This document shows, piece after piece, positions 45,389 through 53,074 of a stretch of 64,000 bases of DNA. The stretch's first letter is position 1, and every line of letters starts with the position of its first letter. The position numbers and the translations under genes are program-made. Where the stretch lies: assembly GCA_030432695.1 (NCBI GenBank), contig JAUILN010000027.1, positions 1-64,000 of the forward strand, read 5' to 3'. The notes under the pieces are model-generated. The model did no database searches, was not told the DNA's origin, and saw only the letters and a program-made list of their open reading frames with translations. Source of the DNA: a bacterium (lineage in GTDB: Bacteria; Planctomycetota; UBA1135; UBA2386).

Positions 45389-48300
45389 ATGGCCGAGCCG
45401 TCCCCGACCACCGACCGCGACGACCGCTGTGCAGCGACTCTCCTCCACGAGGGGCGCGCGCTGCGGGCCCTCGCCCGGCGCCTGCTCCGCGACTCGGGGA
45501 GCGAGGACGACGTGGTGCAGGACGCGGTGCTCGCCGCGTGGCAGCAGCGCGTCGCTGGCGAGCGTGCCGGCGCCTGGCTGCAGGTCGTGACGCGGCGGCT
45601 GGCGCTGCTGACCCGGCGTCGCCTCGGCCGACGCCGGGCTCGCGAAGAGGCGGCGGCGCGCGGCGAGGCGTTGCCGTCCGCCTTCGACGCCGTCGCCGCC
45701 AGCGAGACCGCGCGCGACGTCAGCGCCGCGGTCGCGGCCCTCGACGAGCCGTTCCGCACCGCGGTGGTGCTGCGGTTCTGGCACGGCCTGCCGCCGCGTG
45801 CCATCGCCCGGCGGCTCGGCGTGCCGGTCAACACGGTGCGCTCGCGGATCCAGCGCGGGTTGGCACGGCTGCGTGAGCAGCTCGACGGCCGGCATGGCGG
45901 CGAGCGGCTGGGCTGGGCGGTGCCGTTGGCGGGCATCGCCTACGACGGTGCGGGCGTGGCGCTCGCGACGACTCTCGGAGGTGTTCTGTTGGGGACGACG
46001 GGGAAGGTGGTGGGCTCGGTGGCGGCTGCGGCGCTGGCCCTCTGGGTGTTGTGGGCGGCGCTCGCCGAGCCGGTGGTCGAGGTCGAGCGTGAGGTACGCG
46101 TGGGCCCGGCGCCCGGAGGATCGGACGCGGACGCGGCCCCGCAGAGCGTTCCGGTCGACCTGTCGCCGGTCGGCGAGCGGGCCGCAGTCTCACCGCCGGC
46201 CTTGGAGCAGCCCGTCGCAGCGGTGCTCGTCGGTCGATTGCTGGACGAGTCCGACCTCGCGCCGCTGGCCCAGGCATCGATCGGCTGGCTCGACGACCCG
46301 GCGCAGCAAGCGCGGTCCGGAGCCGATGGCCGCTTCGAGCTGCCGCTGCACGGCGTGGGCGAGCGCGACTACCTGTCGCTGTGGACCGAAGCCGACGGCT
46401 TCGCGCGGGAGCGCCGTTCGTGCTCGTTGCGGGAACTCTCCGGCGCGCCGCTGAGAGTCGATCTCGGCGACCTGCAGATGGCTCCCGGGACCGAGCTGAC
46501 CGGGCGCGTCGTCGACGCCGCGGGTCTTCCGGTCGCAGGTGCGCAGCTGTTCCTGTCGCAGCGGGGCATCGTCTACTCGGCCGCGCAGATGCACGGCAGT
46601 GACGTTCTCGCCGACGCGATGCCCCTCGCCGAGAGCGACGCGACCGGCTGGTTCCGGAGCGCGCACCGGGTGGTGCCGCAGGGCTTCGAGGTGTTCGTGA
46701 TCGCGGCCGCGCCGGAGGGTCTCGGCTGGACCCAGGTGCGGCCGACGCGCCATGCGGGGAGGCTCGATGTGCAGGTCGCGTTGGATCAGGGCGCTGCGCC
46801 GACGGTCGTGGTGCGGGACGTCGACGGGCAACCGATCGCGGGGGTGACGGTCGAAGCCCTGCCGCGGTTCGCGCCGCTGGGGTACGAGGGCATCGCGGAT
46901 ACGGAGGGCCTCGCGAGCGACCAACCGCGCGGTGCCCGGTTCGTGGCGCAGAGCGATGCGGAGGGCCTGGCGCGCTTCCCGCTCCTGCCGCTCGGTGAAG
47001 GGCAGAACTGGGGGCCGCGCGGTGCCTATCGATTCCGCGTGATGGCCGAGGGCTACCGCGAGCGACGCCTCGAGGTCGAACTGCAGGCGGGGGCTGCGCC
47101 GCTCGAGGTCACGCTGCTGCGCGACCGTCCGTTCGACGTGCTCGTCGAGGTCCGCGCCGGAGAGGACGGTCGGCCGCTGAAGGATGCGCAGGTCCGGGTC
47201 GAGGCGCGTTCGGCGACGAGTGACGGGGAGGGACGGGTGAGGTTCGAGGCGCTTCGGACCGAGCGCGAGGAGCTGCGCTACGTGGTGCTCGCCGCGGGGC
47301 GCGTGCGGGCGAGTGGCACCTGGGCGGTTCCGGCGGCGGGCGAGCTGCGGGTCGCGGTCGAACTCGACCCGGCGGCCACGCTGAGTGGTCGGGTCGTGGA
47401 CCAACACGGCCAGCCGGTGGCGGGCGCGCGCGTGTTCGTCGACGGGCCGATGAAGACCGCGACCGATGCCGAGGGGCGGTTCGCGGTCGAGGGCCTGCCC
47501 CTCACGCCGGTGTCCGTCGTGGTGCATCCTCCCGAGCCGGTCGGTGCGTGGGAGCCGGTGCCGTTCGCCGAGCCGTTGCCGGTGGCGGAGCAGCCAACGA
47601 CGTTCGTCCTGCAGCGTCGGGTCGAGGGTCTCGCGACCCTGGCGCTCGAGGTCGTCGACATGGCGACCGGCTGGCCGGTTTCGCCGGAGCCGGTCTGGTT
47701 GAGTGCGGTCGACGAGCGCGGTCTCTGGGCCGGTGGTCGTTGGCAACCCGAGTCGATATCGATCGGTCGGGCGCGGATCGGGGGCGTGCAGCCGGGTCGC
47801 TACGAGCTCAGCGTGGCGCGGTTGGCGAAGCGGATCGTAGTGGTCGGTCCGGACGACCGGCTGGTGCCGTTGCGCATCGAGGTCGGGCAGCCGGGAGTCA
47901 TCGAGGGGGAGCTGGTGCTGGCCGAGGGTAGTGACCTCTTGTGGCCGGAGACGGTCTCCGTGTCGGTCGGGCCGGACACCGGGGCCGCGGACTGGGTCGC
48001 GCCCGGGGGCGGTGAGTTGGTGATGCAGGGCGAGCACCGCATCGTGCTGGCCGCAAAGCTGACGCCGGCTCGGGGTACCCGCTTCCAACTGGTCGACGCC
48101 GACCCGCACCGCGTGATCTCGCTGACCGCGCAAGGTGGTGGGCTGATCGGACGGGCGAGCTTTCGGGTGCCGCCCGGTGGTGTCGCCCGACCCCGCCTCG
48201 TGCTCGCTCCCGCGTCGCTGCTGCGGTTCCGCTTCACGACTCCATGTCCGTGGCAAGAACTGGAGATCCAGACTCGTCGACCCGGTGGCGAGTGGTCGCT

Positions 48301-48484
48301 GCCGCTGCGTTACGGCTGGATGGGCGGGCGCAAGGAGCTGCACGTCCCGCTGCCCGCGGGCCCGCTGGAATGGCGGCTGTGCTCCCTGGATCCGGACTCG
48401 GGAGAGTCGGTGGTGCGCGGATCGGGTTCGGTGGAGCTGATCGCCGGGAAAGGCAGCGACATCGACGTGAGGCTCGGCGACTGA
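45389..48484 (+). CDS. divergent ECF sigma factor fused to membrane segment and repeat domains (fusion D)
   Basis: A 1,031-residue protein with the same plan as fusions A-C but different sequence. Sigma region 2 spans about 20-95 (ARRLLRDSGSEDDVVQDAVL) and sigma region 4 about 110-165 (LDEPFRTAVVLRFWHGLP, VPVNTVRSRIQRGLARL). A hydrophobic stretch at ~190-230 (SVAAAALALWVLWAALA) is followed by carboxypeptidase-regulatory-like domains, for example TGRVVDAAGLPVAGAQLF near 370 and SGRVVDQHGQPVAGARVFV near 665. It lacks the LPxxWxxLPD ending and the GLRLPGPGH block, and no CGTGAC-N12-CCGGACAA lies upstream. ATG 45389 fits the start of the sigma fold. The TPR/LLPIC gene is divergent from it. No anti-sigma gene is next to it. 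Confidence 0.87.
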   Translation: MAEPSPTTDRDDRCAATLLHEGRALRALARRLLRDSGSEDDVVQDAVLAAWQQRVAGERAGAWLQVVTRRLALLTRRRLGRRRAREEAAARGEALPSAFDAVAASETARDVSAAVAALDEPFRTAVVLRFWHGLPPRAIARRLGVPVNTVRSRIQRGLARLREQLDGRHGGERLGWAVPLAGIAYDGAGVALATTLGGVLLGTTGKVVGSVAAAALALWVLWAALAEPVVEVEREVRVGPAPGGSDADAAPQSVPVDLSPVGERAAVSPPALEQPVAAVLVGRLLDESDLAPLAQASIGWLDDPAQQARSGADGRFELPLHGVGERDYLSLWTEADGFARERRSCSLRELSGAPLRVDLGDLQMAPGTELTGRVVDAAGLPVAGAQLFLSQRGIVYSAAQMHGSDVLADAMPLAESDATGWFRSAHRVVPQGFEVFVIAAAPEGLGWTQVRPTRHAGRLDVQVALDQGAAPTVVVRDVDGQPIAGVTVEALPRFAPLGYEGIADTEGLASDQPRGARFVAQSDAEGLARFPLLPLGEGQNWGPRGAYRFRVMAEGYRERRLEVELQAGAAPLEVTLLRDRPFDVLVEVRAGEDGRPLKDAQVRVEARSATSDGEGRVRFEALRTEREELRYVVLAAGRVRASGTWAVPAAGELRVAVELDPAATLSGRVVDQHGQPVAGARVFVDGPMKTATDAEGRFAVEGLPLTPVSVVVHPPEPVGAWEPVPFAEPLPVAEQPTTFVLQRRVEGLATLALEVVDMATGWPVSPEPVWLSAVDERGLWAGGRWQPESISIGRARIGGVQPGRYELSVARLAKRIVVVGPDDRLVPLRIEVGQPGVIEGELVLAEGSDLLWPETVSVSVGPDTGAADWVAPGGGELVMQGEHRIVLAAKLTPARGTRFQLVDADPHRVISLTAQGGGLIGRASFRVPPGGVARPRLVLAPASLLRFRFTTPCPWQELEIQTRRPGGEWSLPLRYGWMGGRKELHVPLPAGPLEWRLCSLDPDSGESVVRGSGSVELIAGKGSDIDVRLGD

Positions 48485-48505
48485 GCAGGCCGGCGGGCAA
48501 CACTT

Positions 48506-48552
48506 GCAACCGGTGCCGCGACAACCGGTGCCAGGCACGCGTTGCAAAAGTC
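48506..48552. repeat. intergenic palindromic repeat, one and a half copies (copy 4)
   Basis: A partial unit GCAACCGGTGCC (48506-48517) followed by a full unit at 48522-48544 with the same 23-base core as copy 2, then CAAAAGTC. It starts 22 bp after the stop of fusion D. The partial-plus-full arrangement resembles that at 27346-27384. Confidence 0.75.
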
Positions 48553-48619
48553 TGCGAGGTCGCCGCGGGCCTGTTAGCCTGTGCAGGCCGACCCCGCTTC
48601 CCACCGCTCCGCACCCCTG

Positions 48620-50419
48620 ATGCCCACCTCCGGACCGCCGCGTGCGCCCGCGCTCGCGCTCCCTCTCGTCCTGCTGGCCGCTGGCGCCGAAGCCGCCGCC
48701 CAGACCACCGTCCAGATCCCGCTGAACTACAACTTCAACGGGATCGTCCACGCCGGCGAGGCCGGCCGGCCGGACGACCTGAACGGGTTCCGCTCGATCA
48801 GCGACCGCGCGCTCGACTTCCGTGGCGGTGTGCCGAACCACCCGCTGCTGAACCGCTACCAGCTGGTCGGCTCCGCGGGCGCGCTGGACATCGTCCACCT
48901 CGGCAACCGCAACCAGGTCGACGGCGGCAACTGGCAGTTCGACGCCAACCCCGATGGCGACAACGTCGGCATCCGGCCGAACTGGTTGCCCAACCCCAAT
49001 CAGTCGACGCCGCAGCGGACCACGCTCGCCACCCCGGTCGCGATCGGTCCCTCCTCGGTGGCCAGCCTGATCTTCCAGATCAGCAACGGCGGCGGCACCT
49101 TCGACGTGACCTTCGGCTATGCGAGCGGCGCGTCCCGACCGGTGAACCTCGGCGGCGGCGACTGGTTCAACGGCGCGTTCGCCGGCACCGACAGCGTCGA
49201 CCAGGCCAACTCGGGCAACAACCTGAACATCGTCGAGCAGATGGTCGACCTGAGCGGCGACGCCGGCGAGTCGCTGACCTCGATCACGTTCTCCAACCCG
49301 AGCAATCCGCGCGCGGGCTACGCGATCCTGGCGGTCAACGTCGAAGCCGCGCCCGATCCGTCGCGCCTCAACCACATCGCGTTGAGCTGCAACTTCAACG
49401 GCATCGTGCATGCCGGGGAGAGCGGCGCGCCCGACGCCTCGAACGGCTTCCGTTCGATCAGCGACCGCGCGCTCGACTTCCGCGCCGGGGTCCCGAACGA
49501 CAACGTGCTGTCGCGCTATCAGCTCGTGTCCGCTGCTGGCGTGCCGGACCTCGTGCATCTGGGCAATCGCAACACCGTGAGCGGTGGCCAGTTCGCCTTC
49601 GACGCGGCGCCGAACGGTAATGACATCGGCGTGCGGCCGGCGTGGCTGGCCAACCCCGACCAGACCGGAGTGCAGCGCACCACCCTGGCCGAGCCGATCC
49701 TGCTCGATGCGTCGTCGGAAGCGACCTTCCTGTTCCAGATCAGCAATGGCGGCGGGCTGTTCGACGTGACCTTCGTGTTCGGTCTCGGCACGCAGGGCTC
49801 GATCACCGCGACCCTGGACGGCGCCGACTGGTTCGGTGGACCCTACGCGGGCACCGACCGCATCGATGCCGCAGGACCCGGCGCCGGCCTCCGGATCTCC
49901 GAGAGCCGCGTCGACCTGAGTGCGGCCGCGGGCTTCGTGCTTACCGCGATCGAGTTCTCGAACTCGTCCAACCCCGATGCCGGCATCGCGGTGCTCGCCG
50001 CGAACGTGATCGGCTGCCTGGCCTGCGCCAACCAGGGTGCGGTCGCCGATCTTGGCGGAGCCAGCTCCACCGGGGCCACGTTGTCGGTCGCCGGTCCCGT
50101 GCCGCTCGGCTGTGAGCTCGCCTGGGAGATCACCGGCGCGACCCCGAGTGCGCCGGCAGCGCTGTTCGGTCTGTCGCTCACCACCCGCGTCACGCCGCTG
50201 TCCGTGCTGTTCTCGAGCTGCGACGGCACCGTCCACCTCGACCGCTTCCTCACCGCGCCGCTGCAGATCGGCCCCGCGGGCGGCGCGTCGTTCGAACTGC
50301 CGCTGCCCACCGACCCCACGCTTTGCGGCATGCGCGTCTACAGCCAGTACCTCGAAGCCGGCGCGGGCGCCTGCCCGGTCCTCGTCAGCAACGCCCTCGC
50401 CATCACCATCGGGAACTGA
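48620..50419 (+). CDS. secreted protein with two tandem ~210-residue duplicated domains
   Basis: A 599-residue secreted protein of unknown function. The signal peptide is APALALPLVLLAAGAEAAAQ. Residues 34-243 and 254-463 are two copies of one domain: each has NFNGIVHAGE, NGFRSISDRALDF, RYQLV, VHLGNRN, FQISNGGG and LTSITFSN/LTAIEFSN at matching places, with a period of 220 residues. The domain is beta-rich and may be a lectin-like or jelly-roll fold. A C-terminal 130-residue domain (ALFGLSLTTRVTPLSVLF) is the planctomycete secreted type also seen at the end of the FG-GAP protein. It is followed 3 bp later by the PQQ dehydrogenase-like gene and is probably its operon partner. Confidence 0.82.
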   Translation: MPTSGPPRAPALALPLVLLAAGAEAAAQTTVQIPLNYNFNGIVHAGEAGRPDDLNGFRSISDRALDFRGGVPNHPLLNRYQLVGSAGALDIVHLGNRNQVDGGNWQFDANPDGDNVGIRPNWLPNPNQSTPQRTTLATPVAIGPSSVASLIFQISNGGGTFDVTFGYASGASRPVNLGGGDWFNGAFAGTDSVDQANSGNNLNIVEQMVDLSGDAGESLTSITFSNPSNPRAGYAILAVNVEAAPDPSRLNHIALSCNFNGIVHAGESGAPDASNGFRSISDRALDFRAGVPNDNVLSRYQLVSAAGVPDLVHLGNRNTVSGGQFAFDAAPNGNDIGVRPAWLANPDQTGVQRTTLAEPILLDASSEATFLFQISNGGGLFDVTFVFGLGTQGSITATLDGADWFGGPYAGTDRIDAAGPGAGLRISESRVDLSAAAGFVLTAIEFSNSSNPDAGIAVLAANVIGCLACANQGAVADLGGASSTGATLSVAGPVPLGCELAWEITGATPSAPAALFGLSLTTRVTPLSVLFSSCDGTVHLDRFLTAPLQIGPAGGASFELPLPTDPTLCGMRVYSQYLEAGAGACPVLVSNALAITIGN

Positions 50420-50422
50420 ACC

Positions 50423-52996
50423 ATGCATTCCTCCAAGACCTCGCACACCGTTCCCGCGCTGTTGCTGGCCTGCACGGCCCTCGCTCCGGCCTCGCTCCTC
50501 GCGCAGAACAACCCGCCCGACGCACCGACGATCAGCGAGCCCGCGCGTCGTGACCTGGTGCTGAACCCCGCCGACGTCCACATGGAGACCCGGCCGATGA
50601 CCGACCCCGATCCGGGTCAGTCGCACGCCGGCTCCGACTGGGAGATCTGGACGGTCTCCCCGCGCCAGCGCGTCTGGATCGCCGCCGACGTCACCGGACC
50701 CGAGAAGGTGCACGCGCACCTCGGGGATGGCGTGTTCGAGAACTCCCACGCCGGCCAGCGCCGCCTGCTGGGCGACACCGCCTACGAGATGCGCGTGCGG
50801 CACCGCGACGACAGCGGCGATCCGCTGACGCAGTGGAGCCCGTTCACGTCGATCACGTTCTCGACCGGGCCCATCTCGCGGAAGGAGCCGATGCTCCTCG
50901 ACGACATCGAGGACCATCCGGCGCCGAGCTGGGTCGACCTGAACGGCGTCGCGGTCGATCTTCCGAGCGGCACCCCGAACCCGTCGGTGCGTGTCGAGAC
51001 CGCCAATGGCTGGCTGCTGCTCCGCATCGACGGCCTGGCCGGCCCTGGCAACAGCGTGCGCAATCCCGCGCAGCTGCCGGTCCACCAGGCGGTGCGCGTG
51101 GTGATCGACTCGGGCAGCACCAACCTCGCCTTGCCGGCGACCGACCTCACCGGTCTCGAGGACGCCTGCGAGGTGTTCACGATCAAGATCCCCGCGGTGA
51201 CCCTGGCGCCGAACCAGCGCACCGTGTTCTGGGTGAGCGAAGACGGCGCGACCTACGACGGCAATGCATCACCGACCGTCCCGTCGTTCGACACGCCGGC
51301 CCGCGGCATTCAGCCGCCGTGGATCGCGCGCGAGCCGGGTTACGCGGTCGAGGTGATTGCCGACGGTCTACGGATGCCGGTCAACATCGCGTTCGTGCCC
51401 GGTGCCGGCACCGCATCCAGTGACCCCAAGTTCTACGTGACCGAGCTCTACGGGACGATCAAGGTCGTCGCGCAGGACCTGACCGTGTCGACGTATGCGA
51501 CCGGCCTGGTCAACTACACGCCGTCGGGAGCCTTCCCGGGCAGCGGCGAGCAGGGCCTCACCGGTATCGCGGTCGACCCGGTCAGCAAGGACGTGTTCGT
51601 GTCGCATCTGTGGCGCACCGGCAGCCAGAACTACCCGCGGATCACCCGGCTGCGCAGCACCGACGGCGGCCGCACTTCGAGTTCGCGCCAGGTGATCCTC
51701 GACATGCTGGGCGAGGCGCAGGGCCAGTCGCACCAGATCTCCAACCTCGAGATCGTCGGTGGCCAGCTCTACGCCCACATGGGCGACGGCTTCGATGCCT
51801 CGACCGCACGCAACCTGCGCTCCTACCGCGGCAAGATCCTGCGGCTCAACCTCGACGGCAGCCCGGTGTCGAGCAACCCGCTCTACGACGGCGGAATCCG
51901 CGACGCGCGCGATTACATCTACGCGTATGGCGTGCGCAATCCGTTCGGTGGCGCTTGGCGGGCCGCGGACAACAGCCGTTACTTCGTCGAGAACGGCCCG
52001 GACGTCGACCGCTTCGCGAAGCTCGTCGCCGGCCGCGACTACGGTTGGACCGGCTCGAACGCCAACATGCAGCTCTTCGCGCTGCACAACTGGAGCCCGT
52101 CCACCGGCCCGGTGAACATCGCCTTCGTCCAGCAGCAGACCTTCGGCGGCAGCGGCTTCCCGGCATCGCGCTGGGACCACGCGTTCGTCACCGAATCCGG
52201 TCCTACCTATGCCGAGGGTGAGCAGGAGCGCGGCAAGCGGATCACCGAGTTCACGCTCGACGTTGCCGGCAACGTGGTGACCGGCCCGAGTTCGTTCGTG
52301 GAGTATGCGGGCGACGGCTTCGCCACCGTGGTCGCGCTGTCGGCCGGACCCGACGGCCTCTACTTCAGCGAGTTCTACAAGGACCTGAACACCACCGGAC
52401 CGACCGCGATCGGCGGGCGCGTGCTGCGCATCCACTACGGCGATCCGCAGGACTGCAACGCCAACGGCGACCCCGACTGGTGCGAGATCGCGATCGGCGC
52501 AGTGGCGGACTGCAATGGCAATGGCGTGCCCGACTCCTGCGACATCCGCGACGCGGTGTCCCTCGACCTCGACGCCAACGAGGTCCCCGACGAATGCCAG
52601 ATGCTGTCCGCGAGCTCCGGCGAGCTGTCGGCGGCGACCGGCGGCCGCATCGACTTCACCCTCGACGCCGGTGCAGCCCGGGCCGGCATGGACTACCTGC
52701 TGGTCGGCTCCGCCAGCGGCACCCAGCCCGGCACCCCGCTGGGGCAGGTCCTCCTGCCGCTGAACATCGTCGGCGACGCGTGGTTCGCGATCAGCGCCGG
52801 CAGCGCCAACTCGCCGAACTTCCCGAACACCCGCGGCCGCTTCGATGCCCAGGGCCGCAGCAGCGCCGCCCTGGTGCTCTCGAGCCTGCCGAGCGGCGCT
52901 GTGGGCGCGACCCTGCACCACGCCTACGTGGTCTTCGACGCGAGCCTGGGCATCCGCGCGGCGAGCAACGCGATGCCGCTGGCGATCGTGCAGTGA
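50423..52996 (+). CDS. secreted PQQ-type sugar (glucose/sorbosone) dehydrogenase-like protein
   Basis: An 857-residue secreted protein. After the signal peptide (ending SLLAQ) comes a fibronectin-like region (35-150) and a linker domain (150-300). Residues ~305-690 are a soluble glucose/sorbosone dehydrogenase propeller (GSDH): GLRMPVNIAFVPG, GEQGLTGIAVDP, YRGKILRLNLDGSPV, YAYGVRNPFGG and ITEFTLDVAGNVV are typical. Next are Asp/Asn/Cys-rich calcium-type motifs (DCNANGDPDWCEI, DCNGNGVPDSCDI) and a C-terminal planctomycete beta domain. Expected chemistry is PQQ-dependent oxidation of a sugar or related alcohol, but cofactor residues were not individually confirmed. Starts 3 bp after the upstream stop, so the genes should be co-translated. 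Confidence 0.87.
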   Translation: MHSSKTSHTVPALLLACTALAPASLLAQNNPPDAPTISEPARRDLVLNPADVHMETRPMTDPDPGQSHAGSDWEIWTVSPRQRVWIAADVTGPEKVHAHLGDGVFENSHAGQRRLLGDTAYEMRVRHRDDSGDPLTQWSPFTSITFSTGPISRKEPMLLDDIEDHPAPSWVDLNGVAVDLPSGTPNPSVRVETANGWLLLRIDGLAGPGNSVRNPAQLPVHQAVRVVIDSGSTNLALPATDLTGLEDACEVFTIKIPAVTLAPNQRTVFWVSEDGATYDGNASPTVPSFDTPARGIQPPWIAREPGYAVEVIADGLRMPVNIAFVPGAGTASSDPKFYVTELYGTIKVVAQDLTVSTYATGLVNYTPSGAFPGSGEQGLTGIAVDPVSKDVFVSHLWRTGSQNYPRITRLRSTDGGRTSSSRQVILDMLGEAQGQSHQISNLEIVGGQLYAHMGDGFDASTARNLRSYRGKILRLNLDGSPVSSNPLYDGGIRDARDYIYAYGVRNPFGGAWRAADNSRYFVENGPDVDRFAKLVAGRDYGWTGSNANMQLFALHNWSPSTGPVNIAFVQQQTFGGSGFPASRWDHAFVTESGPTYAEGEQERGKRITEFTLDVAGNVVTGPSSFVEYAGDGFATVVALSAGPDGLYFSEFYKDLNTTGPTAIGGRVLRIHYGDPQDCNANGDPDWCEIAIGAVADCNGNGVPDSCDIRDAVSLDLDANEVPDECQMLSASSGELSAATGGRIDFTLDAGAARAGMDYLLVGSASGTQPGTPLGQVLLPLNIVGDAWFAISAGSANSPNFPNTRGRFDAQGRSSAALVLSSLPSGAVGATLHHAYVVFDASLGIRAASNAMPLAIVQ

Positions 52997-53037
52997 GCAG
53001 CGCGCCGGCGGCGACCGCGGAATCGTCACGGAATCCG

Positions 53038-53063
53038 CGTGACGCCGCCGCGGCGCCGGACAA
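53038..53063 (+). promoter_or_regulatory. conserved element CGTGAC-N12-CCGGACAA upstream of sigma fusion C
   Basis: CGTGAC at 53038-53043 and CCGGACAA at 53056-53063, 11 bp before the GTG at 53075 and 41 bp after the dehydrogenase stop. AATCCGCG adjoins it on the 5' side, as near the other two copies. Confidence 0.6.
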
Positions 53064-53074
53064 GGACGCCGCAC

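Noticed and set aside
48568..48589. Hairpin GGCCTG-N10-CAGGCC enclosing TTAGCCT, upstream of the gene at 48620
   Set aside because: Resembles a terminator stem or a -10 box, but it has no U-tract and no matching -35 hexamer; not strong enough to call.
46190..51085. Very long antisense open frame (over 1,600 codons) and similar ones, for example 20522-24187 and 51368-55015
   Set aside because: They mirror the codon-position GC bias of the real genes on the other strand; translations are His/Arg/Asp-rich and show no domain, signal or membrane pattern.
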